Under the pieces are notes generated by a model that had not been told where the DNA came from, did not search any database, and saw only the letters and a program-made list of their open reading frames with translations. A stretch of DNA of 35,996 bases, taken from assembly GCA_041674865.1 (NCBI GenBank), contig JBAYUX010000007.1, positions 1 through 35,996 on the forward strand, in the 5' to 3' direction. The translations under genes were made by a program, and so were the position numbers. Each line of letters starts with the position of its first letter. Within the stretch, counting starts at the first letter, position 1. Origin of the DNA: CALREA01 sp041674865. GTDB lineage: Bacteria; Patescibacteriota; Gracilibacteria; UBA1369; UBA12463. This document shows, piece after piece, positions 22,926-29,722 of this stretch.

Positions 22926-23000
22926 TTACACATAGCGATAGCTATCTCTCCAGGCGGAAAGATAGTAATAAAAACCATGATGTAAGCTTGATAAAAACAT
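22926..23000 (-). CDS. Leader peptide (24 aa) rich in Tyr, attenuation control
   Basis: ATG 23000 to TAA 22926. The peptide contains HHGFYYYLSAWRDSYRYV: five Tyr, two Phe and one Trp in 24 residues, with three consecutive Tyr codons (11-13). Codons 12-15 lie in a segment (22965-22956) that pairs over 10 bp with the segment covering codons 17-20 (22951-22942; loop GCCT). That second segment can instead pair with 22903-22896. A ribosome stalled at the Tyr codons would cover segment 1 and free segment 2 to form the antiterminator; a ribosome reaching the stop would cover segment 2 and let the terminator form. This is the layout of trp/phe-type attenuators. No Shine-Dalgarno is seen, and the predicted leader is only ~17 nt. 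Confidence 0.75.
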   Translation of the reverse strand: MFLSSLHHGFYYYLSAWRDSYRYV

Positions 23001-23023
23001 ATTTTCTAATAATCTTATTTCAG

Positions 23024-23051
23024 ATTATAACAATTATCACAATAATGTCAA
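23024..23051 (-). promoter_or_regulatory. Promoter of the attenuator/histidine-phosphatase unit
   Basis: Perfect TTGACA (23051-23046), 16-bp spacer, perfect TATAAT (23029-23024) on the minus strand. It is the best promoter match in the window. Predicted start is ~17 nt before the leader peptide ATG. Confidence 0.85.
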
Positions 23052-23058
23052 ATTTATA

Positions 23059-23361
23059 ATGAAACATTGCGAATACAATATTACGTCGAAAGTGTGGATA
23101 TTCCCCGGGGTGGCCAGTTGGCACTTCGCGACCATTCCACTGAAAGAGTCTGAAGAAATAAAATCTACATTTAGCGGATTAAAAAGAGGCTGGGGATCGT
23201 TTCGAGTAAAAGTTACTCTCGGTAGTAGTAGTTGGGAAACGTCGATTTTCCCGGACAAGAGAGCTGGAGTGTTCGCGCTTCCACTCAAAAAAGACGTACG
23301 CAAAAAAGAAAACATTACGTATGGAGACACGATCAGCTTCGTGCTGACGATAAAAACGTAA
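23059..23361 (+). CDS. DUF1905 domain protein
   Basis: A 100-residue single-domain protein. The pattern is characteristic: VWIFPGVASWHFATIPLKESEEI, WGSFRVKVTLGSSSWETSIFPDK, and GVFALPLKKDVRKKENITYGDTISFVLTI. DUF1905 is a small beta-rich domain of unknown function, often alone or fused to YdeI-like domains. It is divergent from the attenuated phosphatase unit; the two start regions abut. Cytoplasmic, no signal peptide. Confidence 0.9.
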   Translation: MKHCEYNITSKVWIFPGVASWHFATIPLKESEEIKSTFSGLKRGWGSFRVKVTLGSSSWETSIFPDKRAGVFALPLKKDVRKKENITYGDTISFVLTIKT

Positions 23362-23436
23362 TGATTCGATGAAAACCTTATGGTATTTTAGCGAGGCCGA
23401 GCACGCACGAACTATCGGCAGATAATCTACAAACCT

Positions 23437-23922
23437 ATGGACAAACCAACCCCAATACCCGACGAAGGCGAACCATCTATTACGGAACTTGCCGACGGAA
23501 TAGGAAAGTTTGCGCGAGTTCTTCAAGAGGCAGTGACCCTCCGAAGAACAGGAAAGGCATACATGGCGGTTGCGAGCGATAAGCAGATTCTTGAGGCAAT
23601 CAATCGTCTCGTGAGCGAGCCAACGAAAATGAAGATCACGGGTATCGTCAGAACGAATGGCTTGGATGATCCAGAAACCGAGAGATTATTCAAAGCATGG
23701 GTCGATGCAAACTTAGCAAGAATTGAACTCACCACGGAAGCAAATGATCCAAGACCAGGAATTGCATTTTTGGTCACACGAGCAGGCATGTATTTCAGCG
23801 CAGGCTATTTAGAAGAGGCATCAGAAGATCTTGAAGATGCAAAGAATATAGCTATGGGTACAAGTAATGCTGACCTCATCGAAGAGCTGCGCATAGAAGA
23901 GAAGATTAAATTGTGTAACTAA
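23437..23922 (+). CDS. Hypothetical soluble protein (161 aa)
   Basis: ATG 23437 (MDKPTPIPDEGEPSI). Mixed alpha/beta composition, no signal peptide or membrane segment. A region GKAYMAVASDKQILEAINRLV is followed by RTNGLDDPETERLFKAWVDANLARIE and AGMYFSAGYLEEASEDLEDAKNIA, the last resembling a short TPR-like helical pair. No family recognised. It is followed by the GerMN lipoprotein gene on the same strand (50-bp gap). Codon use looks like that of its neighbours. Confidence 0.65.
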   Translation: MDKPTPIPDEGEPSITELADGIGKFARVLQEAVTLRRTGKAYMAVASDKQILEAINRLVSEPTKMKITGIVRTNGLDDPETERLFKAWVDANLARIELTTEANDPRPGIAFLVTRAGMYFSAGYLEEASEDLEDAKNIAMGTSNADLIEELRIEEKIKLCN

Positions 23923-23972
23923 AGACGCCAAAGGGTGTATCATCAAGTACGGTATTCAATAATCATACCTTT

Positions 23973-24584
23973 ATGAAGTCGAAAAACACTCTAGCGCTTT
24001 TAGCGGTAATGGGAATTTTGGTAATAAGTGGATGCTCCTCGGCATCAGTACCTGCGCCTAAGCAAGTACCAATACCTAACCCTGAGCAGAAACAAGAAGA
24101 GAGCAAGCAGGAAGCAAATATTCCAAAGGCAGACGCTTCATCGGAAGCGGAAGAACAAAAAGCCACTACTCCTGAAAAAATTGCGGAAAGAACCGTGAAG
24201 CTTTTTTATTACAATCCTGAAAAAGACAAGGATTCAACGGGAAATCTACTCTGCACTTCAAAGGGACTCGTAGCCGTAACTCGAACCATACCAGTGACAA
24301 AAACTCCTATTCAAGACACGCTCAAGCTCCTCTTGAAAGGCGAAATTACTCCTGCAGAAAAAGCACAAGGAGTAACAAGCGAGTATCCCCTACCAGGATT
24401 AAAACTTACAGGAGTCTCACTTAAAAACGGAAAACTCACACTTTCACTCGACGATCCACAAGGAAAAACCAACGGTGGCTCATGCCGCGCAGGAATTCTC
24501 TGGGCTCAAATCAAAGGAACCGCCATGCAATTTCCAGAGGTCACCTCAGTAGGACTTGCAACGGAGTTTCTCTTTCAGCCGTAG
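23973..24584 (+). CDS. GerMN-domain lipoprotein
   Basis: A 203-residue protein. The signal peptide ends in a lipobox (VISGCSS, Cys21). A Pro/Glu/Lys/Ala-rich linker (residues ~25-70) leads to a GerMN domain: VKLFYYNPEKDKDSTGNLLCTSKGLVAV, PIQDTLKLLLKGEITPAEKAQGVTSEYP, LKLTGVSLKNGKLTLSLDDP and the final FPEVTSVGLATEFLFQP. In spore-formers GerM contributes to germination; in other bacteria the domain is a surface module of unclear role, and it is common in Patescibacteria. Predicted to be lipid-anchored outside the membrane. Confidence 0.88.
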   Translation: MKSKNTLALLAVMGILVISGCSSASVPAPKQVPIPNPEQKQEESKQEANIPKADASSEAEEQKATTPEKIAERTVKLFYYNPEKDKDSTGNLLCTSKGLVAVTRTIPVTKTPIQDTLKLLLKGEITPAEKAQGVTSEYPLPGLKLTGVSLKNGKLTLSLDDPQGKTNGGSCRAGILWAQIKGTAMQFPEVTSVGLATEFLFQP

Positions 24585-24622
24585 GCTAAGTGGAAGCTTC
24601 AACCTCGCATAAACATCAAAAG

Positions 24623-25129
24623 CTACATTTTTCTGCTGTCATATGCCCAGTGAAGAACCGCTTGACGTTGCTTTGGACGACAAGACATATCCCCTGAAAC
24701 ACAGTTTTTTCGTATCTGAGCGATGTGTCTAGAAATCGCCTTCCATCGCTTGATCTGACGAAGATCCTCCTCTGGTATACGTCGACCCATGTAATATCTA
24801 CAATACCATTGAAACCAGCCACGCGGATCTAAGGGATAAATCCACCCTTTCTTCTGCCAAACAGAAAGCGGCTGACTCGCATTCACTCCAAAGTAATTTA
24901 ACGCCGGATCGTGTTTCTTGTGACACAATTTTGCCTTCACGAACCAATCCTCAGGAAATTCTTTCGCACAGTCGGTCATATACTTTCCACCAAAAACACC
25001 GAGGGAAAGCATTTGTTTCGGCGTAAGTTCAGGCTTAAAGTCGGGATGGAAGTTTTTTCCAACGGGCTCAATGAGCTCATATATATAGTGCTCCTGCATT
25101 CGATCACTCACGCGAACTTTTGTATTCAT
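24623..25129 (-). CDS. Conserved Trp/Tyr-rich protein of unknown function
   Basis: A 168-residue soluble protein. Striking aromatic motifs: LGVFGGKYMTDCAKEFPEDWF, LNYFGVNASQPLSVWQKKGW, DPRGWFQWYCRYYMGRR, then RQIKRW ... RPKQRQAVLHWAYDSRKM. I recognise this pattern as a widely spread protein in bacteria and some eukaryotes that, to my knowledge, has no assigned role. No signal peptide. It stands alone, divergent from the SLH gene at 25215. The conservation of Trp, Arg and Asp in short motifs suggests a binding or catalytic function. Confidence 0.8.
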   Translation of the reverse strand: MNTKVRVSDRMQEHYIYELIEPVGKNFHPDFKPELTPKQMLSLGVFGGKYMTDCAKEFPEDWFVKAKLCHKKHDPALNYFGVNASQPLSVWQKKGWIYPLDPRGWFQWYCRYYMGRRIPEEDLRQIKRWKAISRHIAQIRKNCVSGDMSCRPKQRQAVLHWAYDSRKM

Positions 25130-25178
25130 AGTCTGAGTATATAAAACTCGAGGCGGAAATGGTATTTAAAAAAAAGCG

Positions 25179-25187
25179 TGCTATACT
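25179..25187 (+). promoter_or_regulatory. Extended -10 promoter of the SLH-FN3 gene
   Basis: TGC-TATACT (25179-25187), 27 bp before ATG 25215, with no good -35 box. Same extended -10 sequence as at gmk. Confidence 0.5.
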
Positions 25188-25214
25188 AAAATCGATACTA
25201 CCTAAACTCTCTGT

Positions 25215-26090
25215 ATGAAACCTCTCTCAAAACTTACAGTTGCTGGCCTGATGGCAGGCATGATTCTTTCAAATGCGGGCATTGGACTCGCTGAAACGAG
25301 CAATCCATTATTTAGTGATGTAGATGTACACACCACCTACAAATCAGGTATTGAATTTCTCTATACGCTTGGAGTTATCGAAGGATACAAAGACAAAACG
25401 TACAAACCATACAAAACGCTTAGCCGTGCAGAAATGCTCAAGATTCTCACAAAAGCATCTGTTCCAGGAACTCCTGGCGCCCCTACTACGAAATGTTTCG
25501 AAGACGTTCCCGTAACCGAGTGGTACGCTCCATATGTTTGCTGGGGAAAGGATCACGGATGGGTCACGGGATACGACAATGGAAAATTTTTCAAACCAGA
25601 TCAAATCGTAACATCAGTTGAAGGCGTGAAAATGGCGCTCGAGGCGTTTGCTATTCCATACGAAAAAACATCTGACGTCTGGTATAAGGGTCCCGTAAAG
25701 GCGGCAAGTGCAGCAAATTATATTCCATTTGATATTCACGGATTCAACGACGGTCTTCGACGTGATCAGATGGCCGACCTCGTGACTCGTATTGTCAAAA
25801 AAAGTGACAACGTTCTCGGGACCTATCTCGGCGATCGAGAAAAATTTGTCGTAAGTTATGAGTCCATGGAAACAGATGAAAACGTAGCAAGCGAATATCT
25901 TGCAGAGCAAGATAAAATCTTGAAAGAGCAAGAAGGAGCTGCGGCCGAATCAGCAGCAACTCCAGGAAAACCATATGTCATGGTAACTTCAATGGGAGAT
26001 AAAGGAAGTACATTCATCATGCTGAAGATCTATGAATCAGACAAAAATGGAGGCTTTCCTATCGATACATATGTCGTCAAAAACTCGTAG
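25215..26090 (+). CDS. S-layer-homology surface protein, 5' part of a frameshifted SLH-FN3 gene
   Basis: A 291-residue reading. A signal peptide (MKPLSKLTVAGLMAGMILSNAGIGLAE) is followed by SLH units: FSDVDVHTTYKSGIEFLYTLGVIEGYKDKTYKPYKTLSRAEMLKIL in outline, FEDVPVTEWYAPYVCWGKDHGWVTGYDNGKFFKP, and a third degenerate unit around residues 145-195. A helical Glu/Ala-rich linker leads to GKPYVMVTSMG...YESDKNGGFPIDTYVVKN, the start of a fibronectin type III domain. The frame stops at 26088 in the middle of that domain. The rest continues in the -1 frame from 26087. One extra A in the A5 run at 26079-26083 would restore VVKKLVGTTYKP. It could be an assembly error, a mutation, or a slippage-controlled switch. 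Confidence 0.85.
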   Translation: MKPLSKLTVAGLMAGMILSNAGIGLAETSNPLFSDVDVHTTYKSGIEFLYTLGVIEGYKDKTYKPYKTLSRAEMLKILTKASVPGTPGAPTTKCFEDVPVTEWYAPYVCWGKDHGWVTGYDNGKFFKPDQIVTSVEGVKMALEAFAIPYEKTSDVWYKGPVKAASAANYIPFDIHGFNDGLRRDQMADLVTRIVKKSDNVLGTYLGDREKFVVSYESMETDENVASEYLAEQDKILKEQEGAAAESAATPGKPYVMVTSMGDKGSTFIMLKIYESDKNGGFPIDTYVVKNS

Positions 26091-26596
26091 GCACTACATA
26101 CAAACCTGTTACTGTTTTGAGCAAAAAGGCTTCTCAGGAAAATTATATCGTTGAAGGATTTAACCCTGGAGAAATTTACGCACTGAAAGTAAGCGCCGTA
26201 AATAGCATGGGTAAAGAAAAAGAAAGCGACATAATTGCTTTCACTATGGGTGACATTGCGACGATTACAACAAACAAAGGAGCAATTCCTGACAAGGCGT
26301 CTATTCTCGTAACAAATCAGGAAGATGGCGCATTCACGCTACAAATCACACCAGCTCTCAAGAACGGAGGAAGTTCTATTGCTGGATATTTAGTTGAAAA
26401 AAAGGAAGGAGAAGTCTTCATGCCATATAGCATGTTGTCAAAAAATCAATCAGGACTCTATGTGTTCAGCAATCTCGACAAAGAAAAAACATACTTCTTC
26501 CGAATCTTCAGTGTTAACGAAGAACATGAACAAAGCGCCGACTCAAAAACGCTCACGATTATTCCAAAGAAGAGCGGAGAGTTTCAGGTCTATTAA
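26087..26596 (+). pseudogene. 3' part of the frameshifted SLH-FN3 gene (FN3 repeats)
   Basis: This stretch lies one frame back from the SLH part and begins VGTTYKPVTVLSKKASQENYIVEGFNPGEIYALKVSAVNS, the second half of the FN3 domain cut by the stop at 26088. A second FN3 domain follows (DKASILVTNQEDGAFTLQITPALKNGGSSIAGYLVEKK ... YVFSNLDKEKTYFFRIFSVNEEHEQSADSKTLTI). It lacks its own signal peptide, and a TTG at 26117 would start mid-domain, so it should not be an independent gene. Reading across gives a 461-residue SLH-linker-FN3-FN3 protein. Confidence 0.82.
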
Positions 26597-26631
26597 GTCG
26601 ACTAACAGAGAAAGTGCGCTATCAACAATAT

Positions 26632-26662
26632 AAAAAAGCTCTCGATTACGAGAGCTTTTTTT
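26632..26662 (+). terminator. Bidirectional terminator
   Basis: A6, GCTCTCG (26638-26644), loop ATTA, CGAGAGC (26649-26655), T7. It serves the SLH-FN3 gene and the convergent ferredoxin-chorismate mutase gene. The TAA of the latter (26648-26646) sits in the loop. Confidence 0.93.
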
Positions 26663-27185
26663 GCTCCTGAATTGATTCGCGCAATACGATCTCCCAAAGA
26701 TCGTGAATATACACAGATGAAAGGCCGTATTCGCGGCCAAGTTCTTCAAGTCGAGCAAAGAGAACTTTCTCGCGTTCTTTATCAATAACAGGAAGGTCTG
26801 CACTTTTTTTGAGCTCACCAAGTTCTCGAACAAGATCCATTCGCTGAGATAAGTGCCGAAGAATGCTCGCGTCAATTTTATTAATCGCACCACGAATTCG
26901 TTCGAGATCATCCACCTGCTTTTTGGAAGTCGACAGAGAGTCCAATTTCATATTCGACGACTTCTCAAACCGAATAATCCGCATAGGACAGGCCTCAGCG
27001 GCGGCGCGATTCAACTCCTCATCGGCATCATGTAAATCAGCAACATATAAACTCCCCTTTTTAACACCGCCCAAAAGTTCCGACTTTCCGTCAGTTTCAT
27101 TCATCGTCCAGTTTTGCGGAGCAATACAAACGCACGAGTTGCATCCGATACACTTCCCCCGATCATGAACAATTTTAAGCGACAC
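26646..27185 (-). CDS. Ferredoxin-chorismate mutase fusion protein
   Basis: A 179-residue protein starting at GTG 27185. Residues 1-75 are a single-cluster ferredoxin: C12-x2-C15-x2-C18 and C66-Pro, with the intervening ETDGKSELLGG loop typical of bacterial 4Fe ferredoxins. Residues ~90-176 are an AroQ-type chorismate mutase: LERIRGAINKIDASIL (R98), SQRMDLVRELGELKKS (R115, K126), DKEREKVLFARLEELGREYGL (R138) and SIQEQ (Q175). All residues expected for catalysis are kept, so it should convert chorismate to prephenate. The gene overlaps the U32 gene by 11 nt, so the two are co-translated. TrhP-type U32 proteins are known to need prephenate and Fe-S clusters, which gives the fusion a rationale. 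I am not aware of this domain pair being described. Confidence 0.88.
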   Translation of the reverse strand: MSLKIVHDRGKCIGCNSCVCIAPQNWTMNETDGKSELLGGVKKGSLYVADLHDADEELNRAAAEACPMRIIRFEKSSNMKLDSLSTSKKQVDDLERIRGAINKIDASILRHLSQRMDLVRELGELKKSADLPVIDKEREKVLFARLEELGREYGLSSVYIHDLWEIVLRESIQEQKKLS

Positions 27186-28422
27186 GGGTAGAACGTTTAC
27201 GGATTACATACATCTTATCATTGCGATGAACGAGTCGACGAACCGGAATAGTAAGAACATCGCCTTGTTTTGCTTTTTCAACAGGAGCGTCTTCAACTTT
27301 CATTTCGTTAACCGTATCTTCAAGTACTCCCGTTATCTTTCCCATAATGGCATATTCCTCACCTTTTTCGAGGTTTGTTGCCTGAACTTCAATCTCAGCA
27401 ACTCCAACTCGTGGATAATAATGGACAACATTTCCAACGAAGATTCTCTCATGCGTTGCATGATTTCCGGGATCACCGCTCCACTCAGGGAGCTTGCGTC
27501 CAAGATAGTACCCATCAGTAAATCCACGATTATAAACTTTCTCGAGTCGCTTCATCCACTCATCAACTTTTTCTTGAGAAAAGGTTCCATCAAGAACAGC
27601 ATCTGCCGCCTCGCGATACACACGAACGACTGTACTTACATAGAGAGGTGATCGTCCACGACCCTCGATTTTCAAAACAGAAACACCTGTCTCGATAAGT
27701 TTATCAATGAACGGAAGTGCACACAGGTCCTTCGGACTCATGACGTACTCATTATCAACAGTCATTTCTTTTCCAGTTTCATCATCAATAATACGATACT
27801 TCCTTCGGCACTCCTGTAAGCAGGCTCCGCGTTGAGCAGAGGTATTGTTCTGGAGAAGACTCATATGACAACGTCCGCTCTGGGCAATACACAGGGCGCC
27901 ATGAACAAAAACTTCAACTCGAACAAGTTCACCGGATGGACCACGAATCTGCTCTTTCTCAATTCCATCACAAATTCGCTTCATCATCGAAAGATCAAGC
28001 TCGCGAGCAAGAACGATCGTATCAGCAAATTGCGCATAGAACTTCACCGTCTCGAAGTTAGAAATCGAGAGCTGGGTCGAAGCCTGAATAGGCATATTAA
28101 TTTCACGTGCATACTGAATCGCGGCCATGTCCTGAACGATAATAGCGCTGATACCGGCCTTTTTTGCCGTATCAATAATCTGTCGCATCATCGACATGTC
28201 ATGTTCGTAAAGGAGAACATTCAGCGTAATGTAGCTTCGAATGCCGGCGTCTTTGCAGCGCTGCGCCACCTCTACGAGCTCTTCAAGGGTGAAGTTGTGG
28301 GCAGCGCGAGTTCGCATATTAAGCTGCTGCACACCAAAATACACACTATTACATCCAGCCTCAATAGCGGCACCAAGGGCCTCAAATGAGCCAACTGGAG
28401 CCATAATTTCGATTTTTTTCAT
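27175..28422 (-). CDS. Peptidase U32 family protein, TrhP-like (probable tRNA/RNA hydroxylase)
   Basis: A 415-residue protein from ATG 28422 (MKKIEIMAPVGSFEALGAAIEAGCNSVYFG). It has an N-terminal TIM-barrel-like U32 domain with the family signature EVFVHGALCIAQSGRCHMS and the following RGACLQECRRKY; these Cys residues bind an Fe-S cluster in studied relatives. The C-terminal beta-domain (VGNVVHYYPRVGVAEIEVQATNLEKGEEYAIMG) is as in E. coli YegQ/TrhP and B. subtilis YrrO. TrhP makes 5-hydroxyuridine at tRNA position 34 with prephenate as cofactor. Relatives RlhA (23S rRNA) and UbiU/V (ubiquinone) are less likely given the C-terminal domain. The old label collagenase/protease is probably wrong. 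It overlaps the ferredoxin-chorismate mutase gene. Confidence 0.87.
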   Translation of the reverse strand: MKKIEIMAPVGSFEALGAAIEAGCNSVYFGVQQLNMRTRAAHNFTLEELVEVAQRCKDAGIRSYITLNVLLYEHDMSMMRQIIDTAKKAGISAIIVQDMAAIQYAREINMPIQASTQLSISNFETVKFYAQFADTIVLARELDLSMMKRICDGIEKEQIRGPSGELVRVEVFVHGALCIAQSGRCHMSLLQNNTSAQRGACLQECRRKYRIIDDETGKEMTVDNEYVMSPKDLCALPFIDKLIETGVSVLKIEGRGRSPLYVSTVVRVYREAADAVLDGTFSQEKVDEWMKRLEKVYNRGFTDGYYLGRKLPEWSGDPGNHATHERIFVGNVVHYYPRVGVAEIEVQATNLEKGEEYAIMGKITGVLEDTVNEMKVEDAPVEKAKQGDVLTIPVRRLVHRNDKMYVIRKRSTRVA

Positions 28423-28463
28423 GCGCCAATTCTTCCTCAAAAGAGGTAGAAAGTAAAGGAAAT

Positions 28464-29117
28464 TTACTTCTTCTTCGCCTTGGCCACCTTCTTCACCACA
28501 CGGACTGGATCATCAACACTCTTCGCATAATGAACCGTCAAATACAGCTTCTTTTTCGCCTCATCAACAGAAATTCCAAAACCAATCTGCTTATAATCAG
28601 AACTCATAACACTGTTGTAATGAGGACGGTACTTCTTCCCCTTTTCGGCCATATAAAAATCAAACGTATACCGAATTGCCCTAATCATCTCGCTCGTACA
28701 ATCCTTCTTCGTACAAGAATACGGACTCCAGCCAATATTTTCAGTAACAAGCGTCCCAGTAGCTTTTCCAAACGTAACACCCTGCGCAATGAACCACTTC
28801 TTCACAAGATTATAATCATAATACGATGTCTGACCATCTCGCTTGTGATTCATATAACCACGCTTCTTAGCGGTCTCTGACCAGCTAAGTGCCGTCTTGT
28901 CGAGCTGGGCATTGTACGTAAACGCATAGAGTTTCGCCGACTGTCGAGCAGTATTATACCAACCAATCCAAGTCGCACGAACTTTCGCCATATCAACATT
29001 CTTTGGATATGAATCCGCGAGAGCCAAAGAAGAAAATGACACGGAGAGAATCAGCAGAAACAACCCGCCACTCAAGAGACGAAAAAAACGCGACCAACTT
29101 GTGGAGATTAAAGCCAT
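28464..29117 (-). CDS. Secreted CAP-domain (SCP/PR1-like) protein
   Basis: A 217-residue protein. The signal peptide ends at ~ALA-DS (residue 35). The CAP domain has WIGWYNTARQSAKLYAFTYNAQLDKTALSWSETAKKRGYMNHKRDG, TENIGWSPY (the GEN-I-like motif), HYNSVMSSDYKQIGFGIS and YLTVHYAK. Two Cys (SCTKKDC) flank a surface loop. The C-terminus is very basic (VVKKVAKAKKK). Bacterial CAP proteins are extracellular, of mostly unknown role. It is divergent from the methyltransferase gene; 11 bp separate the two start codons. Confidence 0.9.
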   Translation of the reverse strand: MALISTSWSRFFRLLSGGLFLLILSVSFSSLALADSYPKNVDMAKVRATWIGWYNTARQSAKLYAFTYNAQLDKTALSWSETAKKRGYMNHKRDGQTSYYDYNLVKKWFIAQGVTFGKATGTLVTENIGWSPYSCTKKDCTSEMIRAIRYTFDFYMAEKGKKYRPHYNSVMSSDYKQIGFGISVDEAKKKLYLTVHYAKSVDDPVRVVKKVAKAKKK

Positions 29118-29128
29118 AGTAAGGTAAG

Positions 29129-29680
29129 ATGTACATATTCAGTATAGACACACTTTACCTTATCAATCTAGTAAACATGGTAGCTATCCTCTTCGTGGTC
29201 CTCATCATTAATTTGATGGTTATTGTTTCCTTTGTGTTCATGTTTACGGGCGCACCTTATGTTCCTTCGAAAAACGAAACAGTGGAAAAAATGGTACGGC
29301 TAGCCAGCATTAAGCCAGGTCAAAAAACTCTCGACATAGGATCTGGAGACGGACGAGTGGTTATTGCTATGGCAAAACAAGGAGCAGAAGCGCACGGATA
29401 CGACAATAATCCCCTTCTGGTCTATCTCGCTCGACGAAATGTCAGACGAGCCAAGCTCACGGAAAAAGCCTTCATCCACTGGGGAAATCTCTGGAAAATC
29501 GACTATAGTCCATACGATGTCGTCACGGTATACATGATGCCATACGTCATGGGTCGTCTTTATCGAAAACTCAAAAAACAGCTTAAATCAAAGGCAAAAA
29601 TCATTAGCAACGCCTTCGTTTTTCCAAAAGTAGAGCCCAGTAAAAAAGAAAAAGGGGTCTACATGTACGAAATGTCCTAG
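29129..29680 (+). CDS. Membrane-anchored class I methyltransferase, FAM173/ATPSc-KMT-like
   Basis: A 183-residue protein. One or two N-terminal membrane segments (residues ~8-40, MVAILFVVLIINLMVIVSFVFMFTGAPYVPS) precede a Rossmann methyltransferase: LDIGSGDGRVVIAMAKQGAEAHGYDNNPLLVYLARRNVRRA, then FIHWGNLWKIDYSPYDVVTVYMMPYVM. The layout (TM, short linker, DIGSGDGR, NLW...YDVV) is that of the FAM173 family, whose eukaryotic member methylates a lysine of the ATP-synthase c subunit. No ATP synthase gene is near, so the target here is unknown. ATG 29129 has AAGG five bases upstream, one of the few Shine-Dalgarno-like sites. Confidence 0.83.
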   Translation: MYIFSIDTLYLINLVNMVAILFVVLIINLMVIVSFVFMFTGAPYVPSKNETVEKMVRLASIKPGQKTLDIGSGDGRVVIAMAKQGAEAHGYDNNPLLVYLARRNVRRAKLTEKAFIHWGNLWKIDYSPYDVVTVYMMPYVMGRLYRKLKKQLKSKAKIISNAFVFPKVEPSKKEKGVYMYEMS

Positions 29681-29722
29681 ATTCTCGTAACGGACGATAC
29701 TTCTTAACGTATATCTAAGCCA

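Noticed and set aside
26073..26090. Programmed -1 frameshift site at CAAAAAC
   Set aside because: It does not fit the X-XXY-YYZ slippery pattern in the zero frame and no obvious stimulatory stem follows. A one-base indel in the A-run explains the data more simply.
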